The notes under the pieces are model-generated. The model had not been told where the DNA came from. It searched no databases and saw only the letters and a list, made by a program, of their open reading frames with translations. A stretch of 64,000 nt of DNA, from NCBI GenBank assembly GCA_047967505.1, contig CM106540.1; one strand, written 5' to 3'. Every line of letters starts with the position of its first letter. The stretch's first letter is position 1. Positions 10,473-20,790 of this stretch are shown in pieces. Position numbers and translations under genes: made by a program. Source of the stretch: Dipteris shenzhenensis. Its lineage: Eukaryota; Polypodiophyta; Polypodiopsida; Gleicheniales.

Positions 10473-10689
10473 GTGGGAAGGTCTTACCTCTTGCTAGGAT
10501 GCAAAGGCAGTGTCTATTCCCTTACAATATTGCAGAAATAAATGAGAGGAGAGATCCAAGAAGCCGGTTCTCTCACCACTTTGTCAAGGCCATAGCATAT
10601 GACAACCCATCGAAGCAGGAGGAACCAGCAAAAAGGAGAGACTGCTCAGCAAACTGAAAGAGGCAAAGTACAGTACCTTAATCCCAGGC

Positions 10690-11130
10690 AGAGGTAGAGG
10701 TGCAACAAAAGGGCGCAGATCTCTGTGAAGATGGAGCAGATGGAGAAGTCGGCCTGTGCTTCCGTACGGTCGTACGGACTGTACGGACTGCGGAGTACGG
10801 ACGGCATACAGAGTATGGACGACGTACGGACGGAGGACGACGTATGGTCGGCGTACGGATGGCGCTGATCTGTACGGATAGCAGGAGCGGGTGCAGGAGT
10901 GACAGCAGGACTGCACAGATCTGGAGCTCAGATCTGGCAGTGGCGCTCAGATCTGTGGCTGAACTACGCAAATCTGGTGCTCAGATCTGTGGTTGAACTA
11001 CGCAGATCTGGTGCAAATCTGGAGCGGAAACACAGATCTGGTGCGCAGATCTGGCACACAATGGCGGGGTTGAAAGAGGGAGAAATGAGAAGAGGGAGAA
11101 ATCTGAGAAGAGGGGCAGATCTGCAGCGGG
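10690..11130 (-). repeat. Leader of the gag-only element with GTACGGA and CAGATCTG repeats
   Basis: Between the primer site and the gag start the leader is repetitive. About 10764-10880 is built of GTACGGA/GTATGGA-like words. About 10913-11124 contains eight copies of the palindromic octamer CAGATCTG plus decayed ones (AAATCTG), often in the longer word GCTCAGATCTG. No long frame is meaningful here. The position matches the packaging and dimerisation leader of LTR retroelements; that role is inference. Confidence 0.7.
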
Positions 11131-11181
11131 GGAGAGATCTGAGAAGAGGCAGACTGAGGGGAGAGAAGAGGGATCAACCTA

Positions 11182-11193
11182 GCTCTGATACCA
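11182..11193 (-). other. Primer-binding site (initiator tRNA-Met)
   Basis: The minus strand reads TGGTATCAGAGC, the standard plant copia primer site complementary to the 3' end of initiator tRNA-Met. It directly abuts the 5' LTR. Confidence 0.93.
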
Positions 11194-11482
11194 TGTTGGA
11201 ATATGGAAGCAAGAACTAGAACTAGAAACTGGAAATGAAATAACAAGATTGAAAGACAAGAAATACCTTGAGAAGAGTGTAGACAAGACACAAGCTAGAC
11301 AGTTGATTGCAATGATGTGACCCATGAATATATGGGCCAAAGTACAAGACATAAAGTAAGAGTGCTTATGGGATAATTGTAGAAGTGCCACATGGCACAT
11401 ACTCAAGACATGAAGACTAGACTTAGACTTAGACAAATGTAGACTAGGAAATAGTACACTTAGTGTGCACTTATCTCCAACA
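11194..11482 (-). repeat. 5' LTR of the gag-only element
   Basis: 289 bp; begins TGTTGGA and ends TCCAACA, a perfect short inverted terminal repeat. Direct repeat of 9008-9290. Confidence 0.93.
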
Positions 11483-12158
11483 AATTGACCGTCCGGAATT
11501 TAATTAAGGGCTACACGTGGAGGATGTGTCCAAATTTTGTATGCTCTAGAAATATGTAGCAAGAACATTCTAGAAAGATCAACAAGAGCCTTGCTGATTT
11601 GGCATGAGCTGTGTAACGTGTGACATGCTGAGTTTGCAGAGCCAATTGCTATGTTATCGGAAATGAAGCTCTTTAGTGCATTCCACCGATTCAATGAAGT
11701 ATTATTATACATGCTAAGGATGGGACCCAAACCATATGTACAAGATTGATCTCAACTTGTCAACCATGCCAATAATTGGAGTACTGATTGATGCAGTCCA
11801 AGGAAAAAAGGTTTACTTGCTGTTTCAGGAATCATGAAATATGTTTACAAGTTGTCCTAAATAGGAAAACAGATTTGTGAAGATTGACAAGTTTTCGTAA
11901 TGCATCTATAGTGGCTCTTAAAAAACTTTTATAAGCATGAAATGGTGGGCTTTCAGAGATTGCAGTGCAGCTTTACTTCTCATAATTACTATAATTAAGG
12001 AGCTCCTTATTACTAACCCACAAGTTTGCTTTTATAAGCATGAAATGGCTGTTGCAATTCATCTTAATAACTATAATTTAGGTTCTCCTTATTGCTAACG
12101 CACCAGTTTGTGGTATTTAGGCTGATGCCAAACAGTTGTTCAACATATATTATGTAGG
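11483..12158. other. Non-coding stretch
   Basis: No gene or element recognised. AT-rich. Two similar words, TTATAAGCATGAAATGG near 11929 and 12032, each followed by CATAATTACTATAATT-like sequence and CTCCTTATT, show an old duplication of about 100 bp. Confidence 0.4.
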
Positions 12159-12680
12159 GTGCAGAAGAAGTCCCAACAGCGAGAAGTTTTCAAATTTGGA
12201 CTTTTGAACAACAAAATTTGAATATGTATGATTGGATGTATTCTAGTTCTATCACCTTAGCCGACATGCGGATTCTTTGAATTCTCATCCAGGCGGTGAG
12301 CAGATGATCGAAATATATTACCTGGGTGTAAGCCCCAACAGCTAAAAATTTCAATTTTAACTTTAAAACAACAAAAATCTGAATTTGTACAATTTGATGC
12401 ATCCAAGTCTTAGGAAGGTATATATTGTTGTTTGGAGTGTGAAATTATCTTGTTTTGGGTATGTATCTCTTAAATATTAAGTCACATAGACTTATGGGTG
12501 TAGAAGCCCCAACATCTAAAAGTTTTCAATTTTGACTTAAGAACAAAAATCTGAATTTATACAATTGGATGTATCCTAGTCTTACAAAGGTATATATTGT
12601 TGTTTGTAATGTGAAAAAATGTTGTTTGGGTATGCATCTCTCAAATTCTATCAAGTCACATAGACTTAGGAATCTGATCT
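12159..12680. repeat. Degenerate tandem repeat, ~170-bp unit, three copies
   Basis: Units begin near 12159, 12323 and 12496 with GGTGYAGAAGCCCCAACA-like sequence. Each continues with a TTTCAATTTTGACTT block, ACAAAAATCTGAATTTGTACAA and GGATGTATCC. Units 2 and 3 also share AAGGTATATATTGTTGTTTG and a GTCACATAGACTTA block. Spacing is 164 and 173 bases. Confidence 0.75.
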
Positions 12681-13409
12681 ACAGGCTATCCTATTCTAGT
12701 AATGTTCATCTAATAAATTTGACTTTTACCAACTGTTTGCTTCGATGCATAACTGATGTTGGGTTGGTGTCGGCCATTACACGCACCTCTTCAGCATTGG
12801 AAGATTTGAACCAGCATTGGTAGATTTAAAGTTGGTGTATGGAAATTGTGATTTGCTTGCAGTACTTGTAAGCAACATCTATCAACTCTTTGCACAGTCG
12901 AGAAGTCAATCCTCAATGCTAGTGGTAAGGTGGCAATGAACATCGGTTTTGGTATTGAGAGAGACCTCCTTCGGATGGGTTATTAAAGACGACCTTTTAT
13001 AGGGTTTGTTTTATATGGTCATACGAGACATATCCACCATAACAAGCAAATATCTGTAGCATATAAATCTTCCTTTCTTCAATGAGGTCTTTCAAAGACA
13101 ATAGTATTTGGTTGTGTTGTGCGGGCAAGGCCAATGTGAAATGAGACATTGGATGGGTCACACAAGGATCTTACCACGGAATGATGAATTTTCTTGCAAT
13201 TCATAAAGAGAACATAAGCTAGCATAATTTGCTCTCTCTCTTTTTCGGGACCAACCACAGTGCATAGAATCAAGATAAAAACCTCACATAAGCCCATGCG
13301 GAAGATGAAGGACAAATTGATATAATGGAGGGGTACAAGGTCTGTGTGAGTTTGTGTGTCACCACATGGTGGTTAGTGTGACTAGGTTAGGTGGTAGAAG
13401 GTTCTATCA
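12681..13409. other. Mostly unassigned stretch with a weak LRR-like reading
   Basis: The plus frame at about 12705-12823 reads CLLRCITDVGLVSAITRTSSALEDLN. A second segment follows at about 12819-12870, ALVDLKLVYGNCDLLAVL. Both have the rhythm of leucine-rich repeats of the F-box/LRR type. There is a stop between them and nothing recognisable before or after, so this may be a gene scrap or chance. From 12880 to 13409 I see nothing I can name. Confidence 0.25.
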
Positions 13410-13760
13410 CCAACTCTCTTCAGGCTCTATATCGATGAGATTATATCCTTTGTAGATCACCTAGGTAGAGAGGATTCACTCTGGCAGACTTAATGGTGCA
13501 GATACTGTTGTACATAGATGACAGATTCCTCATATCATGCTCGACACGGTCCTTGATAGAGGGATTGTAGAAACATCTAAAGGCTCTAGAGATGTTTTGC
13601 TAGAGAGAGAGAGACTTGACATTTAACCTTGGGAAAACCAAATTCATGATCAACACCTCACGAGCAATGTTATGTCGTCATAGCTTCATGTACTGAGATG
13701 AGACAGTGGAGATAGTGCAATCTTACACATATTTGGGGGTAGTATTCATTAGACCAAGTT
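13410..13760 (+). pseudogene. LINE reverse-transcriptase fragment
   Basis: The plus strand, across frameshifts, reads the middle of a LINE reverse transcriptase. It has LFRLYIDEI (end of motif B), LMVQILLYIDDRFLIS (motif C, the YADD/FADD position, here YIDD), and HLKALEMFC, NLGKTKFMI and VEIVQSYTYLGVVF. The TYLG block is the usual primer-grip neighbourhood. The fragment stops where the gypsy remnant begins, near 13750. Confidence 0.7.
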
Positions 13761-14510
13761 TCCCATAAAGACCTGTACACCTTTGGAATTTGTAGGAGGA
13801 GGCAATTCCATGATGATTTTGATTTTATTCGTCAGTTGTAATCCCATTTTGAGAGATGATGTGTCCCAAAACAACTCCGTGGGTGACCATTCAAGACATT
13901 TGAAGTGGTCTTGTTTGTTTGAATGGATGCACAAATCATCCAAAAATACCTGTAAAAACTCATTCAAAAATTACTTGAAAGCTGTGAACATGACTCGCTA
14001 GAATGTGGCCGGGGCATTACAAAGGCTGAATGGCATGACTCTATATGCAAAAATACCCCATTCTATATATAGCAAATGCTATTTTTGATTGGTTTTTAGG
14101 AGCAATTTGCACTTGGTTATAGCCATTGAAGCCATCCAAGAGGCTATATATTTCGGAGCCTGCCACCTTTTCCAACATTGTTTTTGTTAAGGGTAGGGGA
14201 TAGTGATCCCTAATTGTGGCGGCATTCACATTTTTTAAGTTTATGCATATTCTGAGATTCTTGTTACATTTAGGCACAATGACAATGGATGAAACCCAAT
14301 CAGTGTGCTCTATATCTCATAGATGAATCCAGCATCTAGGAGTTTTTTCAGCTTGTCATAAACCATGGTGCCATATTTAGGATTTGTGCGATAAGGTCCA
14401 CATACCTTAGGGTGAGCACCTTCCCTTATAGGTATTGTGTGTATTACCACTTCTGGTGAAATTCCTTTCATCTCTTTGTATGACCATGTGAGGCAGTCGC
14501 AGTATTCCAT
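13749..14510 (-). pseudogene. Gypsy reverse transcriptase, broken
   Basis: The reading has the entry region (VVIHTIPIREGAHPKVCGPYRTNPKYG, KKLLDAGFIYEI). It continues with RICINLKNVNAATIRDHYPLPL, SLLDGFNGYNQVQIAP (motif A, catalytic Asp in LLDGFNG) and FAIYRMGYFCI. Next come FLQVFLDDLCIHS (motif C, normally YxDD, here FLDD) and KIKIIMELPPPTNSKGVQVFMG. These are the standard successive blocks of plant gypsy reverse transcriptase, with stops between them. Confidence 0.82.
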
Positions 14511-15594
14511 TAGGAGTGCTTTGAGTTTGGTTTCATCTTCTTGTCGGAGCTATTTTCCAATGAAAACTAGTTTTTCTTCCTCCCCTTCAAGGGCGAAGTT
14601 TATTGTGCATGTTTTTGCTAGTCCCTCATAGATTGGAGTTTATCCAATGCTATCAGTTTCTTGGACTTCAGATTCTCTTAGTGGTCTTGGCATTGCGATT
14701 GGCGCACTACCACTTGTGTAATTCTTGAAGTATTCTAGCACTTCTCGAAGATCGACCTTTGATGGTGTTGAACTAGCCTGACATGTGTCATGTGTACTGG
14801 GTGGCATAGTTGCATTTACTAAGTTGTTAGGCTCTTCTTAACTTTCTTTTTCCAAAGTCTCTTGATCGAGCTTCATCTGTACATATGGCTTATATTTCCG
14901 AAACTTCTTTCATTGGGAACTGTGGGGTAACTTTTCCATTGGTAAGGTGTTTCCAAGTAAGGGTTCATTTGTTGCGCATACTTCTTCCAGTCCCTCGGGG
15001 GACCACTCAAGAGGTGGTGGTTTTGATTTTGAGGGAGCTGACTTTGCAAGGTACAATTCGACGAGGAGTTGTTCGAAATCATTGAAATGCTCGGCCTTGA
15101 CTTTTCTGCAATTTCCTCCTTCAACTTTCTTGCGGGATCTTTTGTTGTTATTCAACTTTGGAGGTTCAACTTTTGGGAGCTCGACTGCCATTAGGGCATG
15201 CAGAATGGCTATCATTATCAAAGATTTGACCTTCAATTTCAGCATTCTCAGCTTGTGTTTCAAGTTCCCAAGGAAAATCTGTGTCATCATTGGTATGGGT
15301 ATCTTCTTCAAGTGCATTATCCCACTCGAGGTCAGCCATAAAGAATGGCATCTCTAGATCGATTGGTTCTTCATGTGGGAGTGGAGGATCTACCTGTAGC
15401 ACCTTAGCATCTATCTATGAGAAGATGGGGTCTAATGAAAGGCAGTTGTCGATGGTTTCCAATGTTTGTATACAGTTATTGACATTGCTTTGTGAGTCAC
15501 CTGCTATGGCATGCTATTGCAAGGGAGCTGATTTGCTTGAGATTGTTGTTGAAGATGTGTCATCCAATGCTCTAGGCACAATTGGTTTAATAGC
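14511..15594 (-). pseudogene. Gypsy pol spacer between protease and reverse transcriptase
   Basis: Minus-strand frames (15402-15166 and 15317-14910) give acidic and basic low-similarity protein, for example PPLEWSPEGLEEVCATNEPLLGNTLP. No enzymatic motif is visible. I assign it by position between the two recognised domains. Confidence 0.5.
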
Positions 15595-16110
15595 TCATGT
15601 CCCCACATTCACCCTGACTACGGTGTCGCGATTCTGGATTGTCAGTCTATCAGTTCCCCAGTCATGGAGGATTGATGCTTCTCGTAACCAAGGATGTCCT
15701 AGTAAGATTTGATAGGATTTTTTGGGGAGATCTAAGATTGTGAATTGAAGGGAAAAGTAGACTCCTGCAATCTTTGTGGACATGCCATTCACTATTCCCA
15801 AGGGTTTAGCTCGGGAATCATTGGCAGGGCATCTGTTAAAATTAGCCTTTTGCATTGGTGGGAGACCCCATTCTTTGTAGAGCTCCTTTGATAGGACATT
15901 TACACCTGCTCCACCATCCACTATGGCTTGGACTTCATTATATGCCTTGTGGATCAAAGGCACAGTAACGTTGCATATGTCATCTCTTCGCACAGGGATA
16001 TCTTTGATGTCGTTCATAGGTGGAGGGGGATATGCGAGTTCAATCCATCCTTTGAAACTCTCCCAGAGATTGGGACAATTTTGTAGGAGGATTCCGATGG
16101 GAATTGACAC
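15595..16110 (-). pseudogene. Gypsy aspartic protease
   Basis: A 171-codon open reading with the retropepsin active-site block AIVDGGAGVNVLS (DGG in place of DSG, a common variant in plant gypsy elements) and the C-terminal YQILLGHPWLREA block. The protease would cut the Gag-Pol precursor. It is the best preserved part of the remnant. Confidence 0.8.
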
Positions 16111-16350
16111 AGGGCAACTCAGGATACGAGAGAGTACAGCTCCTTCAAGTTGACATGGCAGTACATTATGTTGTGGAGTTGATTGTTGGAACAGAGGCTC
16201 GAGTACAATATCAATACTTTATGGGGCCAAGTCATAGATTGGGTCTTGAGCTTGTTTCTCAGCCTCAAATTGAGCTTGTTCGTTTTGTACCCATTGTTGA
16301 AGTGCCTGAAAATGAGCCTTCTCCACCTCTACATTTGGGTATGAAGCTGG

Positions 16351-19034
16351 TGTAGACCATAGTATAAAAGTATGCTCTCACACATATAAATCCACACATC
16401 CACACATACCTGAGCATCCATTTATACAAAGTCTTCATACTGAGTTTTTGTTGGCACTCCGGAGGTGAAGGGAAAACTCAGCCATGACGAAGGCTAGCAC
16501 TAAAGGAGAAGGCTAATAAAAAAGTAGTCCAATTCTCTTCATTCAAGCTACAACTACTTGTGAAAACTAAACGATTTTAGTTTAATCTCTCCCAGATGAG
16601 CATCTAAATCTAAATCTAGCTCCTAAGGCAATGCATCATTTAAGATAGAAATAATCATCGCAATACCAGCAGGCCGCAACTTGGATGATAACTTCACAAG
16701 GTGGAATTTGCATGTCCACTAATATGGCAAAAGCATATACCTAGATGATACCAAGAACATTCACAAACTCATCCTCTAAAAATGCAACATAGTGCAGTTT
16801 CAGTCTTAGGATAGTCACTCATAAGATTGAAAACCATAAACTCCATCATGCATAGCAGGGACCAACTACTATGACATCCCCACCACTGATGTCATCAGTG
16901 CCCAACAGTGGGTGTAGACCATAGTATAAAAGTATGCTCTCACACATACAAATCCGCACACCCACACATACTTGAGCATCCATACATACAAAGGCTTTGT
17001 ACTGAGTTTCCATCGGCAGTCCAGAGGTGAAGGGCAAACTTTGCCAAGATGAAGGCTAGTACTAAAGGAGAAGGTTAATCAAAAGTAGTCCAAATCTCTT
17101 CATTCAAGATACAACTGCTTGTGAAGTCTAAACGATTTCATTTTAGTCTCTCTCAAATGAGTAGCTAAATCTGAATCTAGCTACTGATAGGGCAACAGAC
17201 CATTTAAGATAGAAATAATCATCGCAATATCAGCGGGCCGTAACTTGGATGAAAAGATCACAAGGTGAAACTTGCATGTCCGCTAATATGGCAGAAGCAT
17301 ATACCAAGATGAATCCAAGAACATTCCCAAACTCATCCTCAAAAAACGCAACATAGTGCAATTTCGATCTCACGATAGTCACTCATAAGATTGAAAACCA
17401 TAAACTACATTACGCATAGCAAGGACTAGCAACTATGACATCCCCACTAATGTCATCGGCGCCCAACAGTGGGTGGAGACCATAGTATAAAAGTATGCTC
17501 TCATACATACAAATCCACACACCCACACATACTTGAGCATCCATTTATACAAAGTCTTTGTACTGAGTTTCTGTCAGTAGTCCAAAGGTGAAGGGAAAAC
17601 TCAACCATGATGAAGGCTAGCACTAAAGGAAAAGGCTAGTAAAAAAGTAGTCCAAATCTCTTCATTCAACCCACTCACCCACACATATACCTAGATGAAT
17701 CCAAGAACATTCCCGAACTCATCCTCTAAAAATGCAACATAGTGGAATTTCAATCTCACGATAGTCACTCATAAGATTGAAAACCATAAACTCCATCACG
17801 CATAGCAGGGACTTGCATATGACATCCCCACTGGTGTCAACTCAGTGCCCAATAGTGGGTGTAGACCATAGTATAAAAGTACGCTCTCACACATACAAAT
17901 CCACACATCCACACATACTTGAGCATCCATTCATGCAAAGTCTTCATACCGAGTTTCTGTCGACACTCTGGAGGTGAAGGGCAAACTCAACCATGATAAA
18001 GGGTAGTACTAAAGGAGAAGGAAGGTTAATAAAAAAGTAGTCCAAATCTCTTCATTCAATATACAATATCTTGTGAAGTCTAAACGATTTCATTTTAGTC
18101 ACTCCCAAACAAGCATCGAAATCTAAATCTAGCTACCGATAGGGCAACGCACCATGTAAGATAGAAATAATCATCGCAATACCAGCAGGCCACAACTTGG
18201 ATGAAAACCTCACAAGGTGAAATTTGCATATCTGCTAAAACGGCAGAAGCATATACCTAGATGAATCCAAGAGCATTTCCAAACTCATCCTCTAAAAATG
18301 CAACATAGTGCAATTTCCATCTCACGATAGTCACTCATAAGATTGAAAACCATAAACTCCATCATGCATAGTAGGGACTAGCTACTATGACATCCCCACC
18401 ACTGATGTCATTAGTGCTCAATAGTGGGTGTAGAACATAGTATAAAATTATGCTCTCACACATACAAATGCACACACCCACACATACTTGAGCATACATT
18501 TATACAAAGTCTTTGTACTGAGTTTTTGTCAACACTCTGAAGATGAAGGGAAAACTCAGCCAAGACAAAGGCTAGCACTAAAGAAGAAGGCTAATTAAAA
18601 AGTAGTCCAAATCTCTTCATTCAAGCTACAACTGCTTGTGAAGTCTAAACGATTTCATTTTAGTCTCTCCCAAACGAGCATCTAAATCTAAATCTAGCTA
18701 CTGATAGGGCAATACACCATTTAAGATAGAAATAATCATCGCAATACCAACAGACCTTAACTTGAATGAAAACTTCACAAGGTGAAATTTGCATGTCCGC
18801 TAATATGGCAGAAGCATATACCTAGATGAATCCAAGAACATTCTCAAACTCATCCTCTAAAAATGCAACATAGTGCAGTTTCGATCTCACGATAGTCACT
18901 CATGAGATTGAAAACCATAAACTCCATCATGCATAGCAGATACTAGATACTATAACATCCCCACTGACATCATCGGCACCCAACAGTTCGTGTAGACCAT
19001 AATATAAAAGTATGCTCTCGCACATACAAATCCA
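16351..19034. repeat. Tandem array of a ~562-bp unit with LTR-like ends
   Basis: Units start at 16351, 16913, 17474, 17860, 18429 and 18991 (TGTAGACC or TGGAGACC; TGTAGAAC at 18429). Spacing is 562, 561, 386, 569 and 562. The third unit has an internal deletion of about 175 bp, and the sixth is cut near 19034. On the minus strand each unit begins TGTTGGGC (or a variant) and ends GGTCTACA, TG...CA ends as in an LTR. It has TATAAAT about 85 bases before the end, and neighbouring units are separated by five bases, GTGGG on the plus strand in most cases. There is no open frame of interest. Confidence 0.9.
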
Positions 19035-19479
19035 CTAAAAATATATGTGTATGAGTGTTAAGCAAGCGTTCTTTTCCTTGGGTAGTTGAAGTTTTCTTGT
19101 TCATAAGATATTTAGTACTATAAAAGGAATTCGAGAAACCTTGTACCTAGTTAGAAGCCAAGGGGGTCACCTAAGTGTTGATTTTTCCATCTCAGTTATA
19201 GTGTGTGCTTAAAGGACTATCATGACATGGGAGGTGTCAATGAGCTAGCTTCGACACACACTATGATTGGATTGGGAGGTGACACCATTATTGTGTGTTG
19301 TGTTTCATCACTTTGCTCTAAATGGGGGCTTTGTTGGGTATTTCATAGCCAATAGTGTGAGAACTAGGCCTTGATATGTATCCTTCACTATGAAATGTGA
19401 CTAAGTAGATGAGCCATTTGTGCCACTTGTATGTTGAGTGTGTTTGACATCACATATAATATCTATGAAATTTTTATCA
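19035..19479. other. Non-coding stretch
   Basis: I see no gene or recognisable element between the repeat array and the copia fragment. Confidence 0.35.
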
Positions 19480-20790
19480 CCTAACATTACGTATGATTTG
19501 TGTATGTGGGGAACCTCATGCCATAAAAAAAGGCTCCTTGTACTTATAATATACATCAAATCAAATTTGCATCACATTTGTCTCCATCATACATTCCACA
19601 ATGTAGCTCACCATTTTCAATAGTAAGGTGTCATTCTTTGAATCGGTTCAATCACAAGTAGATTAAGCGAGTAGTTTGCAATATGGATTGCTTCTTTCAA
19701 ATGCTAATTTAGAAGATGATTCTCATTAAGCATTGTTCCAATACCATCTACTAAGGTCATGTTCTTTCTTTCACCTACTACTCTGCATTTTCTTAAAGAG
19801 AGCATCAAGACATGAATTTTCTTTAGATTCCATTACTCTTGCAAAAGATCATGAATGTAGAAGACGTGCATTCACCTCCATTAAGGACTATTATCTTTCT
19901 AACAGTCTAGTTCTCAACTTGACTTTTAACTCTTGAAATATGGAAAACCCTGCAAATTTCTCCTTGAGAAAATGGAGCCAACAATATCTATTCTGGTCAT
20001 GGATGAAAATCAGATAATATACTACACCATTGAAGATGTGCATTTGTGCATAATCCCTAAGATTTGTATGTATGGAAAGAATCAAGAGTACCTCTTGCTC
20101 TAGAGGTGCTTCTCCTAAAGCTAGCTTTTAATTATTTACCAATGCAACATGGTTTGCAAGATTTTCCAAGAAATTGGAGTTTCAAAATGCCGAATGCCAT
20201 ATTATTTTAAATTTTCCATTGTATTCTTGTGCCATATTGTCGAAAAAGGCATTGGTTGATGTTCAATTGCCATGCCATCCAAGTTTGGTAGTGAAGCTAG
20301 CATTTTGAATTAGCATCCTACTTTTCCAACTAGTTGATTTCATCTTGGTTTATCTCAAATGGTACATTTATCTTCATCAAATATGACTCTATACTTCCAT
20401 CATGTGTTCAACTAATAAAATATTACTACTAAGTTTAGAAACATATGGACCATGCCTTTTTCTAGAATAGGATTTGGTCTATTATTTGTAGTGTAGATAA
20501 CATTATTAGAATAATCTAATGGTTTGATATTTGTAAACCATTATGTCATCTTATGTGATATACCGCTATCAAAGTATCATGGATCCTGAACTGCATGGTC
20601 AACATGACAACTACATTTCACTATGGAATCACCATCATTTTTCTATGTACTCTCAATCATATGATACATTGTGTGAGTTCATTTACATAATGACTAGGAC
20701 TTTCATGTCTACCATGATAATTTCCTCTTCCATAGAAATTTCCTCTATTATTACTCTCGAAGTATGCCAGCAAGAGTGTTGTAGGATATA
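19480..20790 (-). pseudogene. Copia fragment (gag end, protease, integrase), decayed
   Basis: Minus-strand reading in order: a protease active-site-like block near 20575 (DP, stop, YFDSGISHKMT), GAG-pre-integrase remnants, and integrase 20085-19891 (NGVVYYLIFIHDQNRYCWLHFLKEKF, where the usual IDDYSRY is mutated to IHDQNRY). It continues as GGECTSSTFMIFCKSNGI (about 19850) and LVIEPIQRMTPY (about 19655). It resembles copia B in this window in the same blocks. Stops occur throughout. Both boundaries are approximate. Confidence 0.75.

Larger units (their letters stand above)
9008..11482 (-). mobile_element. Complete gag-only (TR-GAG type) LTR retrotransposon
   Basis: A complete 2475-bp element on the minus strand. 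Its LTRs (9008-9290 and 11194-11482) begin TGTTGGA and end TCCAACA or CTACAACA, and it is flanked by an exact 5-bp target duplication AATTG (9003-9007 and 11483-11487). A 12-base primer site for initiator tRNA-Met (minus-strand TGGTATCAGAGC) adjoins the 5' LTR at 11182-11193, and a purine tract AAGGAGGG adjoins the 3' LTR at 9291-9298. Inside is a copia-like gag and nothing else: no protease, integrase, reverse transcriptase or RNase H. The LTRs differ by 5 substitutions and one 6-bp indel over 283 bases by my count, so the insertion is young. It matches the TR-GAG class of plant non-autonomous elements, which depend on enzymes supplied by another element. Confidence 0.93.
13745..16350 (-). 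mobile_element. Ty3/gypsy retrotransposon remnant (gag end to reverse transcriptase)
   Basis: Read on the minus strand in element order: a Gln-rich gag/pol piece (about 16350-16110, QALQQWVQNEQAQFEAE), aspartic protease (16110-15595), a spacer of low-similarity pol (15595-14510), and reverse transcriptase (14510-13749). Integrase, RNase H and the 3' LTR are missing. At the left it ends against a LINE scrap, and at the right it stops exactly where the 562-bp repeat array begins. Several stops and frameshifts show it is inactive. Confidence 0.85.

Noticed and set aside
16351-19034. Array considered as the 5' LTR of the gypsy remnant at 13745-16350
   Set aside because: There is no primer-binding site at the junction, and coding sequence begins at once. 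The two may only be neighbours.
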